Below, in pieces: positions 38,428 to 47,330 of a stretch of DNA of 64,000 bases; the first letter of the stretch is position 1, and each line of letters opens with the position of its first letter. The stretch is from positions 124,001-188,000 of the forward strand of contig NZ_WUEI01000001.1 of NCBI RefSeq assembly GCF_012911025.1, in the 5' to 3' direction. The notes beneath the pieces are model-generated. The model was given only the letters and a program-made list of their open reading frames with translations, was not told the DNA's origin and ran no database searches. Source of the stretch: Azoarcus sp. TTM-91. GTDB taxonomy: Bacteria; Pseudomonadota; Gammaproteobacteria; Burkholderiales; Rhodocyclaceae. The translations under genes were made by a program, and so were the position numbers.

Positions 38428-39141
38428 ATGGATAGTGAAGAAATCAAAGCCGTTTTTGGACAGCAGGCTGCGAGCTATGACGAACGCTGGGCGAAGACTG
38501 CGCCTATTCGGGAAGGCCTGCATTTCCTGCTGGAGGCGGTGTTCGCAGAACTTCCCCGCGACGCGCGGATGCTTTGCGTAGGCGCGGGTACCGGCGAGGA
38601 GATTGTTTATCTCGCGCAGCGTTTTCCCGGATGGTCGTTTGTGGCGGTGGAGCCGTCTGCGGCCATGCTGGATGTCTGCCGCGGCAAGGCGGAGAAGGGC
38701 GGGTTTGTTTCCCGCTGTTCTTTCCATGAGGGCTATCTGGAGTCGCTGCCGGCCCAAGGGGCATTCGATGGGGCGACGTGTTTTCTTGTCTCGCAGTTCA
38801 TGCTGGAACAGGAGGCACGCATCGCCTTCTTCGGCGCAATTGCGGCGCGCTTGCGCCCGGGTGGTGTCCTGGCCAGCTCGGACCTGGCGGCGGATACGCG
38901 TTCCGGCGCATACGAGGCTTTGCTGGATGTATGGCTGAAGATGATGCTGGCGGCGGGTATTCCTGCGGCCGGGCTGGAGCAGATGCGGGCAGCTTATGCG
39001 AAGGACGTTGCGATCCTTCCGCCAGCGCAGGTGGCGTCCGTCATCAGGGCCGGCGGCTTTGATGAGCCGGTGGCGTTCTATCAGGCGGGATTGATTCACG
39101 CCTGGTTTTCCCGGCGGGAATTGACCGGGACGGCCTTGTGA
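38428..39141 (+). CDS. Class I SAM-dependent methyltransferase
   Basis: The protein has 237 residues. It has an N-terminal helix (FGQQAASYDERW), SAM motif I MLCVGAGTGEEI (near residue 48), the acidic VAVEPS at the end of beta 2, and the post-motif RLRPGGVLASSDL. It resembles small-molecule methyltransferases of the UbiE/Methyltransf_25 type; the substrate cannot be inferred. AAGGAAG lies upstream of the ATG. The 178 bases before it hold no other gene. Confidence 0.83.
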   Translation: MDSEEIKAVFGQQAASYDERWAKTAPIREGLHFLLEAVFAELPRDARMLCVGAGTGEEIVYLAQRFPGWSFVAVEPSAAMLDVCRGKAEKGGFVSRCSFHEGYLESLPAQGAFDGATCFLVSQFMLEQEARIAFFGAIAARLRPGGVLASSDLAADTRSGAYEALLDVWLKMMLAAGIPAAGLEQMRAAYAKDVAILPPAQVASVIRAGGFDEPVAFYQAGLIHAWFSRRELTGTAL

Positions 39142-39198
39142 GTCGAGACCGATTGAATCTCGATTCAAGCAGGTAATGATCTGCAGGAGTGAATTGCC

Positions 39199-39242
39199 GG
39201 AATGGATTTATAGGGCACGCCGGTACCCGATAAATCCATTCC
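39199..39242. repeat. Perfect 13-bp inverted repeat between convergent genes
   Basis: GGAATGGATTTAT (39199-39211) and ATAAATCCATTCC (39230-39242) are exact complements. An inner GGG/CCC extends the stem around CACGCCGGTA. No T-run follows, so it is not a standard terminator; it could be a protein-binding site or a small element remnant. Confidence 0.6.
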
Positions 39243-39252
39243 CTGCGCTTCC

Positions 39253-39279
39253 AGGCCCGAAAGGTACGCCGGGCTTTTT
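39253..39279 (+). terminator. Terminator downstream of the methyltransferase gene
   Basis: GCCCG (39255-39259) pairs with CGGGC (39270-39274) and is followed directly by TTTTT. It overlaps the end of the convergent small gene. Confidence 0.6.
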
Positions 39280-39476
39280 CAGCTGCCCATGCACACCGGA
39301 CAGGGCGCCGAACTGGAATACCAGAAGTAGGCGGCTTCCTGGAGCGGGGCTTCATTGCCGCCGCGCACGCCGATGTATTGCAGCTTTTCCTCTGAAGGGA
39401 GGGACGGGCAGTTGCCCTTGTGGACGAGGTGCTCGTCTTTTTCGTTGCTGCGCCTTTCTACATAGAACTCGTTCAT
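39279..39476 (-). CDS. Conserved small protein with C-terminal CxxC
   Basis: The protein has 65 residues, starting MNEFYVERRSNEKDEHLVHK and ending CPVCMGS. It matches the pattern of a widespread family of small proteins of unknown function (Tyr-rich start, VHK..C..LP, aromatic middle, final CxxC) that may bind a metal. GAGAGA precedes the ATG at 39476; a longer in-frame reading from 39602 has no such site. It is convergent with the methyltransferase gene. Confidence 0.72.
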   Translation of the reverse strand: MNEFYVERRSNEKDEHLVHKGNCPSLPSEEKLQYIGVRGGNEAPLQEAAYFWYSSSAPCPVCMGS

Positions 39477-40020
39477 GTCGGTCTCTCTCGTTGGATGAAG
39501 GAACTTCTTTTGCCGCGGTGACCGCAGTCCTTGCATGCCTTTGTCGCTTGCCGCGCTTGTTTTTATTGGTGCGGCACCTGACAGAACCGTCTTGTTCGAC
39601 AAGCAAGAGCCGGGTCTGCCGGAAGAATGGCAAGTTCTATTCCTGAATTGGAGAGAAGAATTGGCCGCCGCGTTTATTTCCTATTCATTGCCCGCCTGGT
39701 CTTATTAACTGGCGACCATAGAAAAGAGGGGGCTGGAAAGGATTCGGCGCCTCGACAGGGGCGTCGCGGAGATAGTCGAAAGCACCGCCTGAAAGCCTTT
39801 CGGCCGGGTGCGCCCATTCAAGCGGGATGTTGCCGGCGGCTTGGAGATTTCGTTGTCAGGCGGCCGGAAGGCGATCGCTTCCGGTAGCGAACGGATTAGT
39901 GGCGGTGGCGCCGGACACCCTCGCGAAACTTCGTTGCCGCGGTGCCAGCGCAAGTGGGATGTCGACCCTGCGGTGTGCGAATGGCGGCAATGCGACGGGG
40001 CGGCGGGGTGAGCGCTGCAC
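39477..40020. other. Gene-free stretch between the small CxxC gene and the dehydrogenase
   Basis: The first part presumably holds the promoter of the minus-strand small gene and is relatively AT-rich. A short plus-strand frame (39627-39887) has no homology or ribosome site that I can see. Nothing else is recognisable. Confidence 0.5.
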
Positions 40021-40947
40021 TCACACCAGCGCCAGCAAGGCGCGCAGATGCCGCTCCGATTCATGGAACGCCGCCTGTTCCTCCGGCGCGAATTCATGTC
40101 GCAGGATGCGCTCCACGCCCCTGCGGCCGATGACGCAGGGCACGCTCATCACCAGGTCGCTTACGCCGTACTCGCCCTGCAGCAGCACGCCCAGCGGCAG
40201 GATGGACTGCTCGTTGCCCTCGATGGCGCGGATGATGCGGAACACGCTGGCGGCGATGCCGTGGTTGGTGTTGCCCTTGCGCTCGAAGATGCGGTAGCCG
40301 GCTTCCAGGGTCTGCTGGCGCATGGCTTCGCGGTCCACCAGCGGCAGGCCGTTCTGGCGGCAGAAGGTATCCACCTCGGCGCCACACACCCGGCACAGGC
40401 TCCAGGGGATGAAGCCGGTGGCGCCGTGGTCGCCCAGCATGTAGCCGTACAGGTTCTTGGGGTCGATCTTCACATGCTCGCTGAGGAGGCGCAGGAAGCG
40501 AGCGGTGTCGATCAGCGTGCCGGCGGAGATCAGGCGCTCGCGCGGGTAGCTGGAGGCGCGCAGCATTACCTGCGTCATCACATCCACCGGGTTGGTGACG
40601 TTGATGACGATGGCGCCCGGCGAGTGGCGCTCCACGCCGGCGATGATCTCCCGCAGGATGGCGCTGTTCACCCGCACCAGGTCGTCGCGCGTCTGCCCCT
40701 TCTGCAGCTGCGCCCCGGCGGTGATGACGACGATGTCGCTGCCCTGGGTGTCTTCCATGCCGCCGGCGATCAGCCTGGGGTTCTTGGCGTAGGTGAAGGG
40801 CGTGGTGTGGGAGAAATCCCAGATCTCCGCCTCGGCCCGCTCGCGCACCTTGTCGACGGCGACGATCTCGGTCACCTCGCTCATGTTGACCAGGAAACCC
40901 ACGATCTCGGTGCCGACCGCACCCATGCCGATGACGGAAACCTTCAT
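40021..40947 (-). CDS. Lactate/malate dehydrogenase family protein, probably L-lactate dehydrogenase
   Basis: The enzyme has 308 residues and an NAD-binding Rossmann start (VSVIGMGAVGTEIV). NVTNPVDVMT and the catalytic-histidine segment YMLGDHGATGF follow. The sequence pattern (SAGTLIDTARF, GDHG) is that of the LDH branch rather than typical bacterial malate dehydrogenase, which usually has arginine at the substrate-specificity loop. Without an alignment, lactate versus malate use stays uncertain. It is divergent from selB. Confidence 0.85.
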   Translation of the reverse strand: MKVSVIGMGAVGTEIVGFLVNMSEVTEIVAVDKVRERAEAEIWDFSHTTPFTYAKNPRLIAGGMEDTQGSDIVVITAGAQLQKGQTRDDLVRVNSAILREIIAGVERHSPGAIVINVTNPVDVMTQVMLRASSYPRERLISAGTLIDTARFLRLLSEHVKIDPKNLYGYMLGDHGATGFIPWSLCRVCGAEVDTFCRQNGLPLVDREAMRQQTLEAGYRIFERKGNTNHGIAASVFRIIRAIEGNEQSILPLGVLLQGEYGVSDLVMSVPCVIGRRGVERILRHEFAPEEQAAFHESERHLRALLALV

Positions 40948-41137
40948 GTCGCGCTCCTGTGCAGATGGCCGCGGGGCGGCGGGGAGAGGAAATTCTACCC
41001 CTCGCCGGCAGGGTTATGCCGCAGCGCAACATGGCGCGGCGCTGCACGCCATCGCTGCTGGTCGAGGCGGCGGCCGGGTGTCCGGCGCCGGCCCGGGCGC
41101 TACACTCAGCCCCACGCAACCCCGGAAGTCTCCCACC

Positions 41138-43066
41138 ATGCTCATCGGCACCGCCGGCCACATCGACCACGGCAAGACCACCCTGGTGCGCGCCCTTACC
41201 GGCGTGGACACCACCCATCTCCCGGAAGAAAAGCAGCGCGGCATCACCATCGAGCTGGGCTATGCCTACACCCCGCTGCCCGGTAGCGAGCGGGTGCTGG
41301 GTTTCATCGACGTGCCCGGCCACGAGCGCTTCGTGCCCACCATGCTGATGGGCGCCGCCGGCATCGACTACGCGCTGCTGGTGGTGGCCGCCGACGACGG
41401 CGTGATGCCGCAGACGCGCGAGCACCTGGCCATCGTCCATCTGCTGGGCATACGCCGCGGCGCGGTGGCGATCACCAAGTGCGACCGGGTGGAGCCGGCG
41501 CGGGTGGCGGAGGTGGGCGCCGAGGTGGAGGCGCTGCTGGCCGGCACCCGGCTCGCCGGCAGCCCGGTGTTCCCGGTGGCGGCAGTGAGTGGCGAAGGCG
41601 TGGCCGAGCTGCGCGCCCATCTGGACGAAGTGGCCGCCGCCGAGTCGGGGCCGGTGGTGCGCGGCGGCCTGCGGCTGGTGGCCGACCGTCGTTTCGCCAT
41701 CGCCGGTGCCGGCACCGTCATCACCGGCACGGTGCACGCCGGGAAGGTCCAGGTGGGCGACCAGGCCCTGCTTGCCCGGCCGGACGGTTTTAGCCGCGAA
41801 GTGCGGGTGCGCGGCCTGCATGTGAACAACCGCAAGGCCGAGGCCGGCGGCCCGGGCAGCCGCTGCGCGGTGAACCTCGTCGGCATCGAATACCGCGAAA
41901 TCGAACGCGGCGACTGGCTGCTGACGCCGGCGCTGGCGCGGCCCACGGACCGGCTGGACCTGCGGCTGGCGCTGTTGCCCGAGGCTCCGCGCAAGCTCGG
42001 CCAATGGACCAGCGTCACCCTGCACCATGCGGGCGGCCATGCGATGGCACGGCTGGCCCTGCTGGACGGTGCGCTGGAGGCCGGTGGCCTCGGCCCCGGC
42101 GGCGACGGCCTGGTGCAGGCGGTGCTGGACCGGCCGATCTTCGCCTGCCACGGCGACCGCATCGTCATCCGCGACGCCGCCGGCCGCGAAACCCTGGGCG
42201 GCGGCAGCGTGCTCGATCCCTTCGCGCCCGCCCGCCACCGCCGCCGGCCGGAACGGCTGGCGCTGCTGGCCGCGCTGGAGCAGCCAGACGCCGCCGCACG
42301 ATTGGCCGCGCTGCTGGAAGCGGCGCCGCATGGCCTGGACATCGACGAACTGGCCGCCGCCCACAACTTGCCGGACGAGGCCTGGCGCGAGCTGCTGCCG
42401 GCGGCAGAGTTGGTGCAGGTGCGCCCGGCCCGCCGCCTGTTCTCCGCCAGCAACTGGGCGAAGCTGGGAGCGCAGGTGCTGGTCAAGCTGGGCGCCTATC
42501 ACGAAGTCTTCACCGACGAGCCGGGCGTGGAGCGCGAGCGCCTGCGCCGCATGTGCGCGCCGCAGCTGCCCTCGGCCGCCTTCCTCGCCCTGCTGGAGGC
42601 GCTGCTGGCCGAAGGCCGGCTGGCGCGCGCCGGTTCGGCCTGGCACTTGCCGCAGCACAAGGTGGAGCTGAGCGAGGCCGACCGCAAGCGCGCCGACGCC
42701 CTGCTGGCGCTGCTGGCCGCCGGCGGCTTCGACCCGCCCTGGGTGCGCGACATGGCGACGGCCAACGCCATCCCCGAAAGCGAGGTGCGCCAGCTGCTGC
42801 GCCGGCTCGCCATGCGCGGCGAGGTCTTCCAGCCGGTGCGCGATCTCTTCTACACCCGCGACACGATGGCGCAACTGGTGGCCATCGTCGCCGAACTGGC
42901 AGCGTTCGACGGCCGCATCCGCGCCGCCGAGTTCCGCGACCGCATCGCCATCGGCCGCAAGCGCGCCATCCAGCTGCTGGAATTCTTCGACCGCGTGGGC
43001 TACACCCGCCGCGTCGGCGAGGGTGCCCGCCGGGTGCACCTGCTGCGCGGCGAACCGCCGGTCTGA
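41138..43066 (+). CDS. selB: Selenocysteine-specific elongation factor
   Basis: The protein has 642 residues. The N-terminal EF-Tu-like GTPase carries G1 [10 protein letters not shown]3 DVPGHE and G4 TKCD. Beta-barrel domains 2 and 3 follow, then four winged-helix domains (about residues 400-640) that bind SECIS RNA. It delivers Sec-tRNA(Sec) to the ribosome at UGA codons marked by SECIS elements such as the one in fdnG here. ATG 41138 is the family start ([12 protein letters not shown]) with GGAAG upstream. It lies about 15.5 kb from selA, beyond the accessory island. Confidence 0.96.
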   Translation: MLIGTAGHIDHGKTTLVRALTGVDTTHLPEEKQRGITIELGYAYTPLPGSERVLGFIDVPGHERFVPTMLMGAAGIDYALLVVAADDGVMPQTREHLAIVHLLGIRRGAVAITKCDRVEPARVAEVGAEVEALLAGTRLAGSPVFPVAAVSGEGVAELRAHLDEVAAAESGPVVRGGLRLVADRRFAIAGAGTVITGTVHAGKVQVGDQALLARPDGFSREVRVRGLHVNNRKAEAGGPGSRCAVNLVGIEYREIERGDWLLTPALARPTDRLDLRLALLPEAPRKLGQWTSVTLHHAGGHAMARLALLDGALEAGGLGPGGDGLVQAVLDRPIFACHGDRIVIRDAAGRETLGGGSVLDPFAPARHRRRPERLALLAALEQPDAAARLAALLEAAPHGLDIDELAAAHNLPDEAWRELLPAAELVQVRPARRLFSASNWAKLGAQVLVKLGAYHEVFTDEPGVERERLRRMCAPQLPSAAFLALLEALLAEGRLARAGSAWHLPQHKVELSEADRKRADALLALLAAGGFDPPWVRDMATANAIPESEVRQLLRRLAMRGEVFQPVRDLFYTRDTMAQLVAIVAELAAFDGRIRAAEFRDRIAIGRKRAIQLLEFFDRVGYTRRVGEGARRVHLLRGEPPV

Positions 43067-43158
43067 GCTGAACGCGCCAACCAGATCAGCGGGGGTTTCC
43101 CCTCTGCTCTCACGGGGCGTAGGCGGAAAAGCGAAGCACTGCTGCGCCCGCTGCGCCG

Positions 43159-43794
43159 CTACGCCAGCGTACCCACCGGCCCCGGCTTGATGAAACGCAC
43201 CAGCGTCCAGTACCCGAAAAGATTCACCGGATGGGTATCCGCCAGCTCCATGCCGGCCTCGGCGACGAAGGGGGCGAGCGGGAACAGCGGCCGGAAGCCC
43301 AGCGCGCGGGCGAAGGGCGCCAGGCCGCGCTCCAGCGCATGGCCGAGGCCATAGCCGCGGGAGAAGTGGTTCACCACCAGCACCTGGCCGCCTGGCCGGC
43401 ATACCCGCCGCAGCTCGCGCATCATCGCCGCCGGGTCGGGCACCACCGAGGCCACGTAGAGCGCCGCCACCTTGTCGAAGCTGGCATCCGGGAAGGACAG
43501 GGATTGCGCATCCATTGCCAGCAGCGAGACGTTGTCCAGGCCGTGCCGCCGCACCCGGGCCCGGGCGCGTTCCAGCATGTGAGGCGAAAGGTCCACACCG
43601 GTGACGCGGGTGTGGCGCGGGTAGTGGGGCAACGACAGACCGGTGCCCACGCCCACCTCCAGCACCGAGTCGCCGTCGCGGCAGTCCAGCGCCTGGATGA
43701 GGCGGCGGCGGCCGGGTTCGAAGACGCCGCCGAACAGCAGATCGTAGAACGGGGCATAGCGCTGGTAGGCGCTGGTGACGGATTGATGGTCCAT
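43159..43794 (-). CDS. SAM-dependent methyltransferase, PmtA/UbiE-like
   Basis: The protein has 211 residues. SAM motif I is VLEVGVGTGLSLPHYP, motif II VTGVDLSPHML, and post-motif RVCRPGGQVLVVNHF. The start YQRYAPFYDLLFGGVFEPGR resembles bacterial phosphatidylethanolamine N-methyltransferases (PmtA, Rhodobacter type), which make phosphatidylcholine. UbiE-like quinone methylation is the alternative. It is convergent with selB and divergent from the selenocysteine tRNA. Confidence 0.8.
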   Translation of the reverse strand: MDHQSVTSAYQRYAPFYDLLFGGVFEPGRRRLIQALDCRDGDSVLEVGVGTGLSLPHYPRHTRVTGVDLSPHMLERARARVRRHGLDNVSLLAMDAQSLSFPDASFDKVAALYVASVVPDPAAMMRELRRVCRPGGQVLVVNHFSRGYGLGHALERGLAPFARALGFRPLFPLAPFVAEAGMELADTHPVNLFGYWTLVRFIKPGPVGTLA

Positions 43795-43910
43795 GGCGGG
43801 GCCGGAGAGCGGGCAACATCTTCAGGCTAGCAGCCGCTGCGCTGGCCTACAGGCGCGCAGGCGCTACAATATGTGACTTCGGCGGCGCAGGCCGCCGATG
43901 GCTTTTCTGC

Positions 43911-44007
43911 GGAAGAGAGGCGTTCCCCGGTGGGGCGACCGGTCTTCAAAACCGGGTGGGGCCGTCAGCCGGTCCCAGGTGGGTTCGACTCCCATTCTCT
44001 TCCGCCA
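43911..44007 (+). tRNA. selC: Selenocysteine tRNA, anticodon TCA
   Basis: This 97-base tRNA has the features specific to tRNA(Sec): an eight-pair acceptor stem (GGAAGAGA with TCTCTTCC), a TCA anticodon in CCGGT-CTTCAAA-ACCGG, and a long variable arm. The T loop is GTTCGA, the discriminator base is G and CCA is encoded. It decodes the UGA of fdnG with SelA and SelB. Confidence 0.95.
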
Positions 44008-44409
44008 CTTCCTTCCACGTTTGCGCACAGGCGCCGAGAGGGCTGAGTTGCAGGCAGAGCTGCGGGCAGGATGGCGCCGCGCTGCCGGGCTGGGTGGCCT
44101 GGCCGTGACGGCGGTGAACGCTGGGCTGGCGGCTGACGTCCGGCCATTCGCGCCTTCCCGCCGCAGCGGTTTCTCCGCGTGCGCGCAGCTCCTGCCGCGC
44201 AGTGCCGAAGCGGTTTCCGGCGGCCGGGGGCGGCGCGGCGGTCTTCTCCCTGTTACTTTTTTTTCATGCTCGGCTGAGGCGGCGCGCCGGCCAGCGTTTC
44301 GGCCGGCGCTGAATTCAAGGGGCGCGGCCTGCTTGCCGGCGGCCGATACTGCGGCACGATGCCGCGGCCTCCGATGGCGGAGCGCGCCGTCGTTCCTGGG
44401 GGCGGCCGC
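44008..44409. other. Intergenic stretch downstream of selC
   Basis: I see no gene. A run of eight T (44256-44266 region, after a GC-rich inverted segment) may end the selC transcript. tRNA 3' ends are common integration sites, but no integrase or repeated tRNA end was found here. Confidence 0.45.
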
Positions 44410-45300
44410 ATGATCTCGCGCAAATACCTCTACCTGATCGCCCTGGCGCGGGAGAAGCACTTCGGCCGTGCGGCGGCGAGCTGCCATGTGTCGCCGTCCA
44501 CGCTGTCGGCGGCGATACGCGATCTGGAGAGCGAGCTGGGCGTCGCGGTGGTGGAGCGCGGCCAGCAATTCGCCGGGCTGACGCCGGAAGGCCAGCGAGT
44601 GCTGGATTACGCCCAGCGCGCCGCGGCCAGCACCGCCGATCTGCACCAGGAGCTGGCGCGCCTGCGTGGCGGGCTTTCCGGCCGGCTGCGGCTGGGCGTG
44701 ATCCCGACCGCGCTCACCGTGGTCGCCTCCCTCACCTCCGGCTTCGCGCTGCGCCATCCGCAGGTCCGCAGCGAGGTGCTGTCGTTGTCCACCGGCGAGA
44801 TCCTGGCGCGGCTGCACGCCTTCGAGCTGGAGGCGGGCATCATCTACGCCGAGTCCGCCGCCCAGCCGGATCTGGCGATGGTGCCGCTGTCAGACGAGGA
44901 CCATGTGGTGCTGGCGCCGGCCGACGGCCAGCTGGCCGAGCGCGACGCCATCAGCTGGCAGGAGGCGGCCCAGCTCAACCTCTGCCTGCTGACGCCGGAC
45001 ATGCAGAACCGCCGCACCATAGACGGCGTGTTCCTGCGCCTGGGTTGCCGGCCCAACATCACGCTGGAGAGCAACTCCATCGTCAGCATCCTCGCCCATG
45101 TGTGCTCCGGCACCTGGTGCAGCATCGTGCCGCGGGCGGTGCTGGAGCTGATCGGCATGCCGCACGGGGTGAAGGCGCTGGACCTGGTGGAGCCGCGCCT
45201 GGCGTGGCAGATCGCGCTGGTGGCGATGGCGCGCGAGCCGCGCTCGCCCATGGTGCAGGCCCTGTTCTCCGAAGCGATCAACTTCTCGGGCCGCGGCTGA
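44410..45300 (+). CDS. LysR-type regulator, likely of the formate dehydrogenase (fds) cluster
   Basis: The protein has 296 residues. The winged helix-turn-helix is YLYLIALAREKHFGRAAASCHVSPSTLSAAI, and a LysR co-inducer domain follows. The pattern resembles regulators found beside fds operons (FdsR in Cupriavidus), and it stands upstream of such an operon, so control of formate genes is likely. I chose ATG 44410, which follows a G-rich stretch, over an in-frame ATG 51 bases earlier that adds a Pro/Ala-rich segment. Confidence 0.8.
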   Translation: MISRKYLYLIALAREKHFGRAAASCHVSPSTLSAAIRDLESELGVAVVERGQQFAGLTPEGQRVLDYAQRAAASTADLHQELARLRGGLSGRLRLGVIPTALTVVASLTSGFALRHPQVRSEVLSLSTGEILARLHAFELEAGIIYAESAAQPDLAMVPLSDEDHVVLAPADGQLAERDAISWQEAAQLNLCLLTPDMQNRRTIDGVFLRLGCRPNITLESNSIVSILAHVCSGTWCSIVPRAVLELIGMPHGVKALDLVEPRLAWQIALVAMAREPRSPMVQALFSEAINFSGRG

Positions 45301-45478
45301 GCGCCGGCGTTGGCGGCTATAGCCAACGTCATACGCTGCGGCAATCGGCCGTTGCCCTCCGCCGCATGCCGGCGTATTGCGTCCTTGCTAGACTGGCAGT
45401 GCCGCCCGCAGGCGGCATGCACCCGCAACCAGGGGTGGCCGCGGGCGCGGTTCCGCCCCGAAGACGAGGAGAATAGCG

Positions 45479-46558
45479 ATGGCTGCAATGATGAAGGCGG
45501 CGGTGTTCGTCGCCCCCGGGCGGATCGAACTTGCCGATAAGCCCATTCCCGATGTCGGTCCGGACGATGCGCTGCTGCGCATCACCACCACCACCATCTG
45601 CGGTACCGACATCCACATCCTCAAGGGCGAATACCCGGTAGCGCCCGGCCTCACCATCGGCCACGAGCCGGTGGGCGTGATCGAGAAGCTGGGCGCCAAC
45701 GTACGCGGCTACCGCGAAGGCCAGCGCGCCATCGCCGGTGCCATCTGCCCCGGCTTCCGCTCGCATGCCTGCCAGGATGGCCACCCGTCGCAGGATGGCG
45801 GGCCGCTGGGCCACGGCTACAAACCCATGGGCGGCTGGCGCTTCGGCAACACGGTGGATGGCGCCCAGGCGGAGTACGTGCTGGTGCCGGACGCCGAGGC
45901 CAACCTGGCGCCGGTGCCGGACGGGCTGAGCGACGAGCAGGTGCTGATGTGCCCGGACATCATGTCCACCGGCTTCGCCGGCGCCGAGGCCGGCAACATC
46001 CGCATCGGCGACGTGGTGGCGGTGTTCGCCCAGGGGCCGATCGGCCTGTGCGCCACCGCCGGCGCCCGGCTGCGCGGCGCCAGCCTGGTCATCGCCGTGG
46101 ACGGCGTGTCCGGCCGGCTGGAGATGGCGCGCCGCATGGGCGCGGACGTCACGGTGAATTTCCGCGAGGTGGACGTGGTGGAGGAAATCCTGCGCCTCAC
46201 CGGCGGCCGCGGCGTGGATGTGGCCATCGAGGCGCTGGGCCTGCAATCCACCTTCGAGGCCGCGCTGCGGGTGCTGAAGCCGGGCGGCACGCTGTCCAGC
46301 CTGGGCGTGTATTCCGAGGATCTGCGCATTCCGCTGGGCGCCTACGGCGCCGGGCTGGCGGAGAAGAACATCGTGTCTTCGCTGTGCCCCGGCGGCAAGG
46401 AGCGCATGCGCCGGCTGATGAACATCATCGCCTCGCAGCGCGTCGACCTCGGCCCCATGGTCACCCACACCTTCAAGCTGGACGACATCGTCGCCGCCTA
46501 CGACCTCTTCGGCCACCAGCGCGACGGTGTGCTGAAGGTAGCGATCAAGCCGAGCTGA
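45479..46558 (+). CDS. Zinc-dependent alcohol dehydrogenase family protein
   Basis: The enzyme has 359 residues of the medium-chain dehydrogenase family. The catalytic-zinc ligands are Cys41 (CGTDIHI), His62 and Glu63 (GHEPVG), and a Rossmann nucleotide-binding domain follows. The four-cysteine structural-zinc loop is absent, as in the secondary-alcohol (isopropanol) dehydrogenase branch. The substrate is unknown. Placement between a LysR regulator and the fds genes suggests a role in C1 or alcohol oxidation that feeds formate. AGGAG precedes the ATG. Confidence 0.86.
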   Translation: MAAMMKAAVFVAPGRIELADKPIPDVGPDDALLRITTTTICGTDIHILKGEYPVAPGLTIGHEPVGVIEKLGANVRGYREGQRAIAGAICPGFRSHACQDGHPSQDGGPLGHGYKPMGGWRFGNTVDGAQAEYVLVPDAEANLAPVPDGLSDEQVLMCPDIMSTGFAGAEAGNIRIGDVVAVFAQGPIGLCATAGARLRGASLVIAVDGVSGRLEMARRMGADVTVNFREVDVVEEILRLTGGRGVDVAIEALGLQSTFEAALRVLKPGGTLSSLGVYSEDLRIPLGAYGAGLAEKNIVSSLCPGGKERMRRLMNIIASQRVDLGPMVTHTFKLDDIVAAYDLFGHQRDGVLKVAIKPS

Positions 46559-46581
46559 AGGCGGCGGGGGAGGGGGCGGAG

Positions 46582-46671
46582 ATGGCCGGCAAGAAGAAAT
46601 GCTGCAAAAAGAGCAAGCCCTGCAAGGACTGCCCGCGGCGGAACAAGGCGGGCGGCGGGGTTCCGGCCTGA
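46582..46671 (+). CDS. 29-residue Lys/Cys-rich peptide
   Basis: A short frame starts 24 bases after the dehydrogenase stop, with GGAGGGGGCGGAG just upstream. It encodes a highly basic peptide with two cysteine pairs (KCCKKSKPC and CKDCP). It is too short to identify by homology here, but similar Cys/Lys-rich mini-proteins occur in related bacteria. It could bind a metal or nucleic acid. It may be co-transcribed with the alcohol dehydrogenase gene. Confidence 0.55.
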   Translation: MAGKKKCCKKSKPCKDCPRRNKAGGGVPA

Positions 46672-47330
46672 GTGACCGGGAGCTGAAGTTGAGGGGCTGC
46701 CCGCTGCAACCAGGGCGACGGCCGGTTTGCTCCCCTCTCTCCCGGGGAAGGGGAGAGCGGCGCTTGGGCTGAACTGAAGCCGCCGCTCGGGGGGCCCCCT
46801 CTTCCCGGCTTTCCCCCGCGATGGGAGAGAGAATGGCGCGGACCGATCGTTATCCGGCAGTCGGTCGGCGGCCGCTATCCGGCGCCGGCACGGCGGCTCA
46901 CCAGGCTCCGGCGTCAGGAGCCGGTGTCGGATAAACGGCTTCCCCTTGCCGCGCCGCGCCATGTTGCACCCCAGGCGGGTGCGGCCCAGTCCTGGTGCTC
47001 CGCTCCGCATCGGTACGCTGGCGCGAAGGCGTGGCTGCTGCCGCCTGGGCATGCCGCGCCATTCCATGCATTCCGCGCAGGCGGGCATGGCGCCCGGGCG
47101 GGAAATCCTCATCCCCCGGCTCGCGCCGCGGAAAAGATGCCGCGGCGCAGCACCGCGGCGTTCGCCATAGCCGAACAGCTGTTCGGTATTTCTCGTTTTC
47201 CATCCCCCGGGGGCGGGCGTAGCTTGCGCGGACGGCGCCGGGGATAGAGGCGTGCGAGACAATATGAGCCCGGCCTGACGCCGTATCGGTTCGCCAGTGT
47301 GGTGACGGATAACACCAAAGGAGACGCTCA
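46672..47330. other. Long intergenic region upstream of the transporter-fds operon
   Basis: There is no gene in 659 bases. Near 46734-46795, two imperfect hairpins occur (CTCTCTCCCGGGGAAGGGGAGAG, and GCGGCG...CCGCCGC), likely ending the upstream transcript. The rest probably holds the promoter and regulator sites of the fds operon. I could not define a promoter. Confidence 0.45.

Noticed and set aside
40094..43819. Very long minus-strand frame (1241 codons) across selB
   Set aside because: It runs antisense to ldh partly and to selB with its clear motifs; high GC makes stop-free shadow frames. Its composition is Arg/Ala/Gly/His-rich with no domain.
43911..44007. tRNA(Sec) as an attachment site for the island
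   Set aside because: The island lies about 4 kb upstream with conserved genes in between, and no duplicated tRNA end was found.
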